Assembly: GCA_947451445.1 (NCBI GenBank)
Contig: CANFZJ010000247.1
Coordinates: forward strand, 1 to 5,124
Source of the DNA: Comamonadaceae bacterium
GTDB taxonomy: Bacteria; Pseudomonadota; Gammaproteobacteria; Burkholderiales; Burkholderiaceae_C
DNA: 5,124 nucleotides
Direction of reading: 5' to 3'
Numbering within the stretch: position 1 is the first letter of the stretch; every line of letters begins with the position of its first letter. The notes under the pieces were generated by a model. That model made no database searches and was not told the origin of the DNA. It worked only from the letters and a program-made list of their open reading frames with translations. Positions 1-5,124 of the stretch are shown piece after piece. The position numbers and the translations under genes were made by a program.

Positions 1-335
1 CCCAGGTAGGCCAGGTTGCGGTCCAGCGCGGCGGTGGGGCGGCGGCAGTTCTCAAAAATCGGGTGGACCGGGAACTCCATCGGGATGCCCCCCGCGTCGC
101 GGATGCCCTCGCGCACGCGCCGGGCCAGCTCCACGTGGATGCGGTTGCAGGGCGACAGGTCGCTGCCGGTCTGGGCGATGCCGATGATGGGGCGGCCCGA
201 GCGCAGCTCTTCGGGCGTGAGCCCGTAGTTCATGAAGCGCTCCAGGTACAGCGCGGTCATGTCCGAGCGCTGCGGGTCGGCAAACCAGTCGCGGGAGCGG
301 AAGGGGCGGATAGGCTGGCGTTCTGGCGTGTCCAT
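1..335 (-). CDS. IlvD/Edd-family sugar-acid dehydratase, N-terminal part (runs off the left edge)
   Basis: The minus strand is open from an ATG at 335-333 to the window edge, giving 111 codons that start MDTPERQPIRPF. The stretches DMTALYLERFMNYGLTPEEL, SGRPIIGIAQTGSDLSPCN and a later RPTAALDRNLAYL are typical of the N-terminus of IlvD/Edd dehydratases, most like the aldonate branch (L-arabonate dehydratase type). Enzymes of this family carry an iron-sulfur cluster and Mg2+ and convert a sugar acid to its 2-keto-3-deoxy form in the cytoplasm. Cys63, in SDLSPCN, is the expected first cluster ligand; the other ligands lie outside the window. The family is usually a little under 600 residues, so roughly one fifth is visible. 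No strong Shine-Dalgarno sequence precedes the start. It lies 146 bp downstream of the TRAP binding-protein gene on the same strand, so co-transcription is likely. The exact substrate cannot be read from this part; dihydroxy-acid dehydratase (IlvD proper) is less likely. Confidence 0.88.
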   Translation of the reverse strand, partial: MDTPERQPIRPFRSRDWFADPQRSDMTALYLERFMNYGLTPEELRSGRPIIGIAQTGSDLSPCNRIHVELARRVREGIRDAGGIPMEFPVHPIFENCRRPTAALDRNLAYL

Positions 336-360
336 GGCGTGGTGTCTTTTAAGGTGGAGG

Positions 361-475
361 GTCTTGGGGGCAACGAACAGGCAGAACGCGCCCCTTCCAG
401 AAACACCGCAGAACTGGCTTTGCCAGGCTGCCGGTGGTGCCCCCTGCAAGGGGGTTGGCGAAAAGCCTGGGGGTG
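361..475 (-). repeat. Structured intergenic repeat, copy 1, just after the TRAP binding-protein gene
   Basis: This stretch matches 4369-4491 in order and orientation. Shared blocks are GCCCCTT (390-396), GAACTGGCT, the hairpin CCCCCTGCAAGGGGG (440-454, 6-bp stem and 3-nt loop), GGTTGGCGAAA, and GCCTGGGGGTG (465-475). A small hairpin CTGGC-TTT-GCCAG lies at 414-426. CCAGGC (423-428) can pair with GCCTGG (465-470) and enclose the GC-rich hairpin. A weak left stem GGGGC/GCCCC (367-371 and 390-394) corresponds in position to a strong stem in copy 2. Copy 1 lacks about 15 nt that copy 2 has between GGCGAAA and GCCTGG. There is no T-tract, so it is not a classic intrinsic terminator. It may damp transcription or protect the upstream mRNA 3' end. 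Strand is given relative to the upstream gene. The left boundary is approximate. Confidence 0.75.
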
Positions 476-481
476 TCCCTA

Positions 482-1495
482 TTACTTGCGGACTTTGGCC
501 AATTCAGCCATCAATTCAGCCGTGGTGTCTTCGCCAAACTCCTTGCTGTACTTGGCCACCACGGGCTGCAGCTTGGCACGCATCTTGGCTTGTTCAGCTG
601 CGGGCAGCTCGGTGATCTGCATGCCCGCCTTCTTCAGCTCGCCCAGCGCTTTTTCGCTGAAGGCGCGGATGGTCTTGCGCTCGAACAGCGTGGCCTCGCG
701 GGCGGCGTCTTGCACTATTTTTTGCTCCTGGGGCGACAAATCGTCCCAGGTCTTTTTGGACATCAACAGCACCCAGGCGCTGTACATATGGCGCGTCAGG
801 GCCAGGTGCTTTTGCACTTCAAAGAACTTGCTGGCCAGAATGGTGGCGGGCGGGTTTTCCTGGCCGTCCACGGCGGCCTGCTCCATGGCCGAATACAGCT
901 CGGTGAACGGCAAGGGTGTGGCGTTGGCGCCCAGGGCGTTGAAGCTGTCCAGAAACAGCGGGCTCTGGATGACGCGCAGCTTGAGCCCGGCAATATCGTC
1001 CGCCTTGGTGATGGGGCGCTTGGAGTTGGTCACATGGCGAAAGCCGTTCTCCCAAAAGCCCAGGCCAACCAGGCCTTTTTCAGGCAGTTTGGCCAGCAGC
1101 TTCTGGCCAAACGCACTGTCCAGCACGGCATCGGCTTCTTGCTCGGTGTTGAAGGTCAGCGGCAGGCTGATGACGCCAAACGGCTTGGACAGCGAGGTCA
1201 GCGTGGAGCTGTCGGGCACAGTCATCTCCAGCGTACCGCCGCGCAGCGCCGAGGTCATGCTGACATCGTTGCCCAGGGTGCCGCTGGCATACATCTTGGC
1301 GACCAGCTTGCCGCCGCTTTTGGCCGCCAGCTGCTCGGCAAAATACTTGACGGCCTGGGCTTGCGGGTGGTCTTCGTTCAGGCCAATGCCGACCTTGAAC
1401 ACGCGGTCCTTGATTTGCGCGGACACCGGGGCGGCCAAGGTGGCGAACAATGCTGCGGCCAGGGCGAGGGTAAAGACACGGGGTTTCAACTGCAT
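482..1495 (-). CDS. TRAP transporter periplasmic solute-binding protein, DctP family
   Basis: The 337-residue product begins with a signal peptide: a basic start (MQLKPR), a hydrophobic core and a likely cleavage after Ala26 (PVSA|Q). The mature part has DctP-family marks: ASGTLGNDVSM (about 70-80), GFWENGFRHVTN followed by RPITKADDIAGLKLRV (Arg174, the expected carboxylate-binding arginine), TPLPFTELYSAMEQAAVDGQ and then ENPP (193-216). Such proteins capture an organic acid in the periplasm and pass it to a DctQ/DctM membrane pair. Neither membrane subunit is in the window. The start is set by AGGAGA seven bases upstream. Translation ends in tandem stops, TAA then TAG. The neighbouring sugar-acid dehydratase and the divergent GbpR-like regulator suggest an aldonate or uronate ligand; this is inference, and a C4-dicarboxylate or keto acid remains possible. 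A structured repeat follows the stop directly. Confidence 0.93.
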   Translation of the reverse strand: MQLKPRVFTLALAAALFATLAAPVSAQIKDRVFKVGIGLNEDHPQAQAVKYFAEQLAAKSGGKLVAKMYASGTLGNDVSMTSALRGGTLEMTVPDSSTLTSLSKPFGVISLPLTFNTEQEADAVLDSAFGQKLLAKLPEKGLVGLGFWENGFRHVTNSKRPITKADDIAGLKLRVIQSPLFLDSFNALGANATPLPFTELYSAMEQAAVDGQENPPATILASKFFEVQKHLALTRHMYSAWVLLMSKKTWDDLSPQEQKIVQDAAREATLFERKTIRAFSEKALGELKKAGMQITELPAAEQAKMRAKLQPVVAKYSKEFGEDTTAELMAELAKVRK

Positions 1496-1597
1496 GGGTT
1501 TGTCTCCTGTGGAATCATTTTTGGAACTAGCGCGGACCCAAGGTTAGGCGCTGCAACCTCTCCGGTCCACTGAACTTTTTGCTAGCATCCATTCCAA
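1496..1597. promoter_or_regulatory. Divergent intergenic region between the TRAP gene and the LysR-type regulator
   Basis: This 102-bp gap must hold the minus-strand promoter of the binding-protein gene and the plus-strand promoter of the regulator. In LysR systems it is normally also the operator. Visible symmetry is modest: TTGG-N13-CCAA at 1521-1541, the distant inverted pair TTTGGAA (1520-1526) and TTCCAAA (1592-1598), and CCATT-N3-AATGG (1589-1601) across the regulator start codon. None is a textbook site, and I could not assign -35/-10 boxes with confidence. The regulator start has no recognisable Shine-Dalgarno sequence. Confidence 0.45.
1503..1508 (-). promoter_or_regulatory. Ribosome binding site of the TRAP binding-protein gene
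   Basis: On the minus strand AGGAGA stands seven bases before the ATG at 1495-1493. It is the clearest Shine-Dalgarno sequence in the window and fixes this start, which also gives a well-formed signal peptide. Confidence 0.8.
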
Positions 1598-2629
1598 ATG
1601 GTTATGACTTCACCCACCGCCGTGCCCCTGTCGATGCTGCAAGCCTGCGCCCGGCTGCGCTTTCGGCATCTGCAGTTTCTGGACATCCTGGGCGTGACCC
1701 GCAACCTGCGCATGGCAGCGGAGCAGATCCACATCACCCAGCCCGCCGCCACCAAAATCCTGATGGACATCGAGGACATCCTGGGCGCGCGGCTGTTTGA
1801 CCGATTACCACGCGGCATGCGGCCGAATGAGCTGGGCCTGTTCACCCTGCGCTATGCCGCCACTGCGCTGGCCGGGCACCGCCAATTTGTAGACGAGTTC
1901 AACGCCCTGCAGCAAGGCGGGCACGGCCACCTGACCATCGGCGCCATCTCGGGCTCGGCAGCGCATTTGCTGACGGCCTCGGTGGCCGAAATCCAGCGCC
2001 TGCGCCCGCTGCTGGTCATCAAGCTGCTGGAGCAAAGCAGCGACCAGCTGGTGGTCTGGTTGGCAGAACGCAAGATCGACCTGATGGTGGGCCGCTTCAC
2101 CGACGAAGCGCAACGCAGCCAGTTCCAGTACGAGCGCCTGGCTGCCGAGTCGCTGCAGGTCGTGGCGGGCACCCACCACCCTCTGCGCGGCATGCGCACG
2201 CTGGACTTGGCGGAGCTGACCCGCTGGGCCTGGATTCTGTACCCGCCGTCCACCGCGCTGCGCAAGGTGTCGGACGGCATCTTTAGCAGCACCGGCATGG
2301 CACTCAGCGCGGGCACGGTCGAAACCCCGTCCTTCCTGTTTGCGCTGGAGCTGCTGCAAAACACCGACATGCTGTCGCTGTAACCCGCCGCGCTGGCCGA
2401 CAAATATGTGCGCAAAGGCCTGCTGGCACGCATCCCCGTGGACCTGCCCGAACGCATGCCCGACTACGGCCTGATCACCCGCCTGGGCGAGCCCCCCAGC
2501 CCCGCCGCGCAAGCCTTCATCGCCGTGCTGCGCGGGGTGGCGCACACTTCCGTTCTACCGGACACCACAGCGCAAGAGGATTTTCGGCCTCTAGCGCATA
2601 TTCCACCTGCGCAAGCAGCTACAAAATAA
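1598..2629 (+). pseudogene. LysR-type transcriptional regulator (GbpR-like), interrupted by an in-frame stop at codon 262
   Basis: The frame from ATG 1598 gives 261 residues before TAA at 2381-2383; ATG 1604 is an alternative start. Residues about 19-80 form the LysR winged helix-turn-helix (LRFRHLQFLDILGVTRN, then AAEQIHITQPAATKILMDIE, LGARLFDRLPRGMRPNELG). Residues from about 110 form the effector domain (GHLTIGAISGSAAHLL, RPLLVIKLLEQSSDQLVVWL, ERKIDLMVGRF). This resembles GbpR-like regulators of sugar and sugar-acid uptake. After the stop the same frame continues with typical C-terminal LysR sequence (PAALADKYVRKGLLARIPVD, then MPDYGLITR) to a TAA at 2627-2629. One CAA-to-TAA transition would explain the break. 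The truncated product would lack the strand and helix that complete the effector domain, so normal function is doubtful. About the last 18 codons before the terminal stop are repeat-derived. A sequencing error or stop readthrough is possible. It is divergent from the TRAP gene, its presumed target. Confidence 0.85.
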
Positions 2630-2634
2630 ATAGC
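2575..2634. repeat. Three-hairpin intergenic repeat between the regulator and ruvC
   Basis: Three inverted repeats follow one another: AGAGG/CCTCT (2575-2579 and 2588-2592); CTAGCGCA/TGCGCAAG (2591-2598 and 2608-2615, 7 of 8 pairs, 9-nt loop); and GCTA/TAGC (2618-2621 and 2631-2634). The pattern CCTCTAGCGC, then GCGCAAGCAGCTA, followed by an A-rich stretch and TAGC, is one I associate from memory with a very common dispersed element of Comamonadaceae intergenic regions; that family claim is recollection. The element touches the ruvC ATG and supplies the last codons of the broken regulator frame. Confidence 0.6.
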
Positions 2635-3183
2635 ATGCGACTTCTCGGCATCGACCCCGGCTTACAGACCACTGGCTTTGGCCTCATCGACGTGGACGGC
2701 TCCAAGCTCAGCTACGTGGCCAGCGGCACCATCAAAACCACCCACCTCGACCTGGGCCAGCTACCGGCGCGCATCAAGATACTGTTTGACGGCATCTGCG
2801 AGGTCTGCGCCCGCTACCAGCCCGACGCCGCATCGGTGGAGATCATCTTTGTGAACGTGAACCCGCAATCCACCCTGCTGCTGGGCCAGGCCCGCGGGGC
2901 CAGCCTGGCGGCGCTGGGGCACAGCAACATGCCGGTGGCGGAATACACCGCCCTGCAAATGAAAAAAGCTGTCGTCGGCCACGGCCGGGCCGACAAATCG
3001 CAGGTACAGGAAATGGTGAAACGGCTGTTGAAACTACCCGTACTCCCCGGCAAGGATGCCGCCGACGCGCTGGGCATGGCCATCACTCACGCCCACGTGG
3101 GCCACGCGATGGACCGGCTGGCGCAGGCTACGCCGTTAGCGCGGAAGACGAGCGGGATGTACCGGGATGGGCGGACGCATTAG
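2635..3183 (+). CDS. ruvC: Crossover junction endodeoxyribonuclease RuvC
   Basis: The 182-residue protein is a Holliday-junction resolvase, which acts as a dimer with the RuvAB branch-migration motor in recombinational repair. The four acidic catalytic residues are in place: Asp7 (LLGIDPG), Glu69 (ASVEIIF), and Asp141 and Asp144 (GKDAADALGMAITHAH). Other family blocks are FVNVNPQSTLLLGQARGA (72-89) and VGHGRADKSQVQEMVKRLL (114-132). E. coli RuvC has 173 residues; the excess here is mainly the basic C-terminal tail after about residue 160. The chosen ATG puts GIDPG at the usual distance from the N-terminus. There is no clear Shine-Dalgarno sequence; instead the start abuts a hairpin repeat. 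ruvA and ruvB do not follow, unlike the common ruvCAB order. The gene is convergent with a small membrane gene and their stop codons overlap. Confidence 0.97.
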   Translation: MRLLGIDPGLQTTGFGLIDVDGSKLSYVASGTIKTTHLDLGQLPARIKILFDGICEVCARYQPDAASVEIIFVNVNPQSTLLLGQARGASLAALGHSNMPVAEYTALQMKKAVVGHGRADKSQVQEMVKRLLKLPVLPGKDAADALGMAITHAHVGHAMDRLAQATPLARKTSGMYRDGRTH

Positions 3184-3356
3184 GCCACCCGCTCCAAAAT
3201 CAACACCGTAAAAAACCCAAACGCCGCCAACAGCGTCCACTTCAGCACCACCCAGCCCCAGCGCTTGTAGCGTGGCTGGCCGGTTCCGGCGTAGAAGGCG
3301 AACGACACGGCGGCGGCCAGCAGGCACAGCAGGATGACCCAGCGGAACAGCAGCAT
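3180..3356 (-). CDS. Small two-helix membrane protein, 58 aa, function unknown
   Basis: An ATG at 3356-3354 opens a minus-strand frame of 58 codons ending in TAA at 3182-3180. The protein begins MLLFRWVILLCLLAAAVSFA, has a short basic loop (GQPRYKRWG, about 26-34), and a second hydrophobic run from about 35 to 54, ending ILERVA. This predicts two membrane helices with the basic loop on the cytoplasmic side. The start is only 4 nt after the lpxC stop, so the gene is probably co-transcribed and translationally coupled with lpxC; no Shine-Dalgarno sequence is evident. The clear helix-loop-helix pattern, the tight packing and the GC-rich third codon positions in most codons argue for a real gene, although the last dozen codons turn T-rich. 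I have an impression that similar small proteins follow lpxC in related genomes, but I cannot confirm it and assign no function. Confidence 0.72.
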   Translation of the reverse strand: MLLFRWVILLCLLAAAVSFAFYAGTGQPRYKRWGWVVLKWTLLAAFGFFTVLILERVA

Positions 3357-3360
3357 GGCG

Positions 3361-4284
3361 CTACCAAGCCGGGGCTAGCTGGGCGAAGCCGGTGGGGGCT
3401 TTGGCGGCATCGTCGAAGGTGACGATTTCCCAGGCGTCGGTGCGCTGCAGCAGTTCGCGCACCAGTTTGTTGTTCAGCGCGTGGCCGGACTTCATGGCGC
3501 TGTAGCTGGCCAGCAGGGGTTTGCCCAGCATGTACATATCGCCCATGGCGTCGAGCACCTTGTGTTTGACGAACTCATCGTCGTAGCGCAGGCCACCCGC
3601 GTTGAGCACCTTGTAGTCGTCCATCAGGATGGCGTTGTCCATGCCGCCGCCCAGGCCCAGGCCGTTGGCGCGCAGCATTTCGGCGTCGCGGGTGAAGCCG
3701 AAGGTGCGAGCGCGGGCGATGTCGCGGCTGTACGAGCCGCTACCCAGGTCGAATTCGACGTGCTGGCCGGTGGAATCGACGGCCGGGTGGTCAAAAATGA
3801 TGTCAAAGCTGAGTTTGTAGCCATGAAAAGGCTCCAGGCGCGCCCATTTGGCGTTGCTGCCCTCGCCTTCACGCACCTCTACTGGTTGGGTGACGCGCAT
3901 GAAGCGGCGCGGCGCTTTTTGCACCACGATGCCTGCGGTTTGCAGCAGGTAGACGAACGCGGCGGCCGAGCCGTCCAGGATCGGCACCTCTTCGGCGGTG
4001 ATGTCCACGTACAGGTTGTCGATACCCAGGCCAGAGCAGGCCGACATCAAATGCTCCACGGTGGAGACCTTGGCCGAACCGTTGGAGATGGTGGTCGCCA
4101 TGCGGGTGTCGGTGACCGAGGTGGCGGTGATCGCGATGTCCACCGGCACCGGTAAATCGGTGCGGCGGAACACGATGCCGGTGTCCGGCGGGGCCGGGCG
4201 CAGCGTCAGTTCGACCCGCTGGCCGCTGTGCACGCCCACACCGACGGCACTGGTGAGGGACTTGAGGGTTCGTTGCTGGAGCAT
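3361..4284 (-). CDS. lpxC: UDP-3-O-acyl-N-acetylglucosamine deacetylase LpxC
   Basis: LpxC removes the acetyl group from UDP-3-O-acyl-GlcNAc in the cytoplasm, the first committed step of lipid A synthesis. The 307-residue length fits the family (305 in E. coli). The N-terminus reads MLQQRTLKS followed by GVGVHSGQ, as expected. The zinc ligands are His78 (STVEHLMSA), His241 and Asp245 (FVKHKVLDAMGD). Glu77 is the catalytic base and His268 (SGHALNNKLV) the second catalytic residue. RARTFGF (191-197) belongs to the acyl-chain side of the active site. It lies 213 bp downstream of ftsZ on the same strand, the usual end of the dcw cluster, and is followed 4 nt later by a small membrane gene. No Shine-Dalgarno sequence precedes the ATG; a TAAAAT box lies six bases upstream. 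E. coli LpxC is controlled by FtsH proteolysis; nothing here shows whether that applies. Confidence 0.98.
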   Translation of the reverse strand: MLQQRTLKSLTSAVGVGVHSGQRVELTLRPAPPDTGIVFRRTDLPVPVDIAITATSVTDTRMATTISNGSAKVSTVEHLMSACSGLGIDNLYVDITAEEVPILDGSAAAFVYLLQTAGIVVQKAPRRFMRVTQPVEVREGEGSNAKWARLEPFHGYKLSFDIIFDHPAVDSTGQHVEFDLGSGSYSRDIARARTFGFTRDAEMLRANGLGLGGGMDNAILMDDYKVLNAGGLRYDDEFVKHKVLDAMGDMYMLGKPLLASYSAMKSGHALNNKLVRELLQRTDAWEIVTFDDAAKAPTGFAQLAPAW

Positions 4285-4368
4285 GGGCAGATTTTAGTTG
4301 GCAGGCCTACCGCCCACGATCAGCAATGTTGATAAGACCGATTACCAAGCTTCATCAGCGAGCGGCAT
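4285..4368 (-). promoter_or_regulatory. Leader and possible promoter region of lpxC
   Basis: These 84 bp between the repeat and the lpxC ATG are more A+T-rich than their surroundings. On the minus strand TAAAAT (4296-4291) matches a -10 box at 5 of 6 bases, but I find no acceptable -35 box at 16-18 bp. TTGCTG lies 23 nt upstream, which is too far. Transcription starting from this box would begin about at the ATG, giving a leaderless mRNA. lpxC may instead be read mainly from ftsZ promoters. Confidence 0.25.
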
Positions 4369-4491
4369 TTCTCCAAGGCGAGCGCAGCAACGCCCCTTGG
4401 AGAACTGCGCGGAACTGGCTCCGCCAGGCCGCTGCAGTTGCCCCCTGCAAGGGGGTTGGCGAAAGACGCGCAGCGCTGCAGCCTGGGGGTG
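4369..4491 (-). repeat. Structured intergenic repeat, copy 2, just after ftsZ
   Basis: This is the longer relative of the element at 361-475. It holds a perfect 10-bp inverted repeat TTCTCCAAGG/CCTTGGAGAA (4369-4378 and 4395-4404, 16-nt loop), then CTGGC-TCC-GCCAG (4415-4427), then CCCCCTGCAAGGGGG (4441-4455). CCAGGC (4424-4429) can pair with GCCTGG (4481-4486) to enclose the last hairpin. With a 3-nt bulge this outer stem extends through TGCAG. The CTGGC/GCCAG stem is identical in the two copies while its loop differs (TTT versus TCC), which fits selection for pairing. The end GCCTGGGGGTG lies 6 nt from the ftsZ stop, the same spacing as in copy 1. There is no T-tract, so Rho-independent termination is not expected. 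The element sits between ftsZ and lpxC and could separate their expression. Confidence 0.78.
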
Positions 4492-4497
4492 AGCCAA

Positions 4498-5124
4498 TCA
4501 ATCGGCTTGCTTGCGCAGGAAGGCCGGGATCTCGTAGTCGTCCATGCCGCCGGACGACAGCGCGTCCACCCGGGCGCTGGCTTGCGTGCGGTTGGGGGTG
4601 CGCCACACGGCGGGGCCGCGCAGGGATTCGTAGTCGGTCTGGCCTACGCCACCGACCGATGTGCTGCCGCCCATGCTGCTGGCCACGGGCAGGGTGAAGC
4701 CGACGTTGTCGGTACCGGTGCGCTGCACCACCACTTGCAGGGGGGCGGCAACACGGCGTTTGCTCAAACCGGTGGCGACCACGGTGACGCGGATCTGGTT
4801 GCCCAGGCTGTCGTCGTAGGCCGTGCCGTAGATGACGTGTGCGTCAGGCGAGGCGTAGGCGCGGATGGTGTTCATCGCCAGCTTGGACTCGCTCAACTTC
4901 AACGAGCCCTTGGCGGCGCTGATCAGCACCAGCACGCCCTTGGCGCCCGACAGGTCGATGCCTTCCAGCAGCGGGCAGGCGACGGCCTGCTCGGCGGCGA
5001 TGCGGGCACGGTCGGGGCCGTCGGCCACGGCGGTGCCCATCATGGCCTTGCCGGGTTCACCCATGACGGTGCGCACGTCTTCAAAGTCGACGTTCACATG
5101 GCCGGGCACGTTGATGATTTCGGC
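4498..5124 (-). CDS. ftsZ: Cell division protein FtsZ, C-terminal part (runs off the right edge)
   Basis: The frame is open from the window edge to TGA at 4500-4498, giving 208 residues, about the C-terminal half of FtsZ. FtsZ is the GTP-dependent tubulin-like protein that forms the cytoplasmic Z-ring. The visible part begins AEIINVPGHVNVDFEDVR, which includes the T7 loop with the two aspartates (visible residues 13 and 16) that complete the GTPase site of the neighbouring subunit. IDLSGAKGVLVLI and the later NQIRVTVVATGL are the usual C-terminal-domain blocks. A variable linker of roughly 50-60 residues follows. The last 13 residues, DYEIPAFLRKQAD, are the conserved tail that binds FtsA, ZipA and regulators such as MinC. 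The in-frame GTG at 5109-5107 is an internal valine and not the start. The GTP-binding GGGTGTG half lies outside the window. lpxC follows on the same strand. Confidence 0.98.
   Translation of the reverse strand, partial: AEIINVPGHVNVDFEDVRTVMGEPGKAMMGTAVADGPDRARIAAEQAVACPLLEGIDLSGAKGVLVLISAAKGSLKLSESKLAMNTIRAYASPDAHVIYGTAYDDSLGNQIRVTVVATGLSKRRVAAPLQVVVQRTGTDNVGFTLPVASSMGGSTSVGGVGQTDYESLRGPAVWRTPNRTQASARVDALSSGGMDDYEIPAFLRKQAD

Noticed and set aside
440..454. CCCCCTGCAAGGGGG hairpin (and 4441-4455) as an intrinsic terminator
   Set aside because: Neither copy is followed by a T-tract on either strand. It is better described as part of a repeat with possible effects on mRNA ends.
63..1573. Long plus-strand open frames (63-1547 and 434-1573) opposite the dehydratase and TRAP genes
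   Set aside because: Their translations have low-complexity composition and no recognisable domain. They are antisense to two genes with clear family signatures, and long spurious frames are common in GC-rich DNA.
1805..2545. Minus-strand open frames (1805-2545 and 1852-2457) opposite the LysR gene
   Set aside because: They are rich in Gln/Ala/Arg/Gly or Ser/Arg with no family resemblance, while the plus strand encodes a clear LysR protein. The nonsense codon in LysR does not make the opposite frame more credible.
2408..2629. A separate small gene starting at GTG 2408 downstream of the LysR stop
   Set aside because: It is in the same frame as LysR and its sequence is the normal LysR C-terminus, so it is the remnant after a nonsense codon and not an independent gene.
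3481..4155. A 224-codon plus-strand frame opposite lpxC
   Set aside because: It is a His/Val/Ala-rich antisense shadow of an unmistakable lpxC with all zinc ligands.
4301..4312. Near-palindrome GGCAGGCCTACC upstream of lpxC as an operator
   Set aside because: It has imperfect symmetry, is short, and has only one copy; this is within chance expectation for GC-rich DNA.
1..5124. CRISPR array, tRNA or rRNA gene, transposase, phage or toxin-antitoxin genes
   Set aside because: I saw no regularly spaced repeats, cloverleaf-like sequence or matching protein motifs anywhere. All long stretches are explained by housekeeping or transport genes.

Overview
The window looks like a chromosomal segment of a betaproteobacterium of the family Comamonadaceae (Acidovorax / Rhodoferax / Polaromonas type). 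This rests on the high GC content, the protein sequences of FtsZ, LpxC and RuvC, and two kinds of dispersed intergenic repeat that I associate from memory with this family. No database search was possible.

Left part (1-2629): a sugar-acid uptake and catabolism locus. On the minus strand lie a TRAP-transporter periplasmic binding protein gene (482-1495) and, 146 bp downstream, the first 111 codons of an IlvD/Edd-family dehydratase that runs off the left edge. Divergent from them on the plus strand is a LysR-type regulator gene of GbpR-like type. Its reading frame is broken by an in-frame TAA at codon 262, after which clearly LysR-like C-terminal sequence continues. The likely logic is a regulator controlling uptake and dehydration of an aldonate or uronate, with the regulator now damaged.

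Middle (2575-3183): a three-hairpin repeat forms the last codons of the broken regulator frame and directly abuts the start codon of ruvC, the Holliday-junction resolvase gene. ruvAB is not adjacent.

Right part (3180-5124, minus strand): the end of the dcw (division and cell wall) cluster, in the order ftsZ (C-terminal half only), lpxC (first committed step of lipid A synthesis), and a 58-codon gene for a two-helix membrane protein. The small gene is convergent with ruvC, and the two stop codons share bases.

Two related copies of a second structured repeat (about 361-475 and 4369-4491) follow the stop codons of the binding-protein gene and of ftsZ. Both are in the same orientation and both sit exactly 6 nt from the stop. 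I see no CRISPR array, tRNA, rRNA, transposase or phage gene. I also see no convincing undescribed multi-gene system; the points of interest are the broken regulator, the gene-end repeats and the overlooked small membrane gene.
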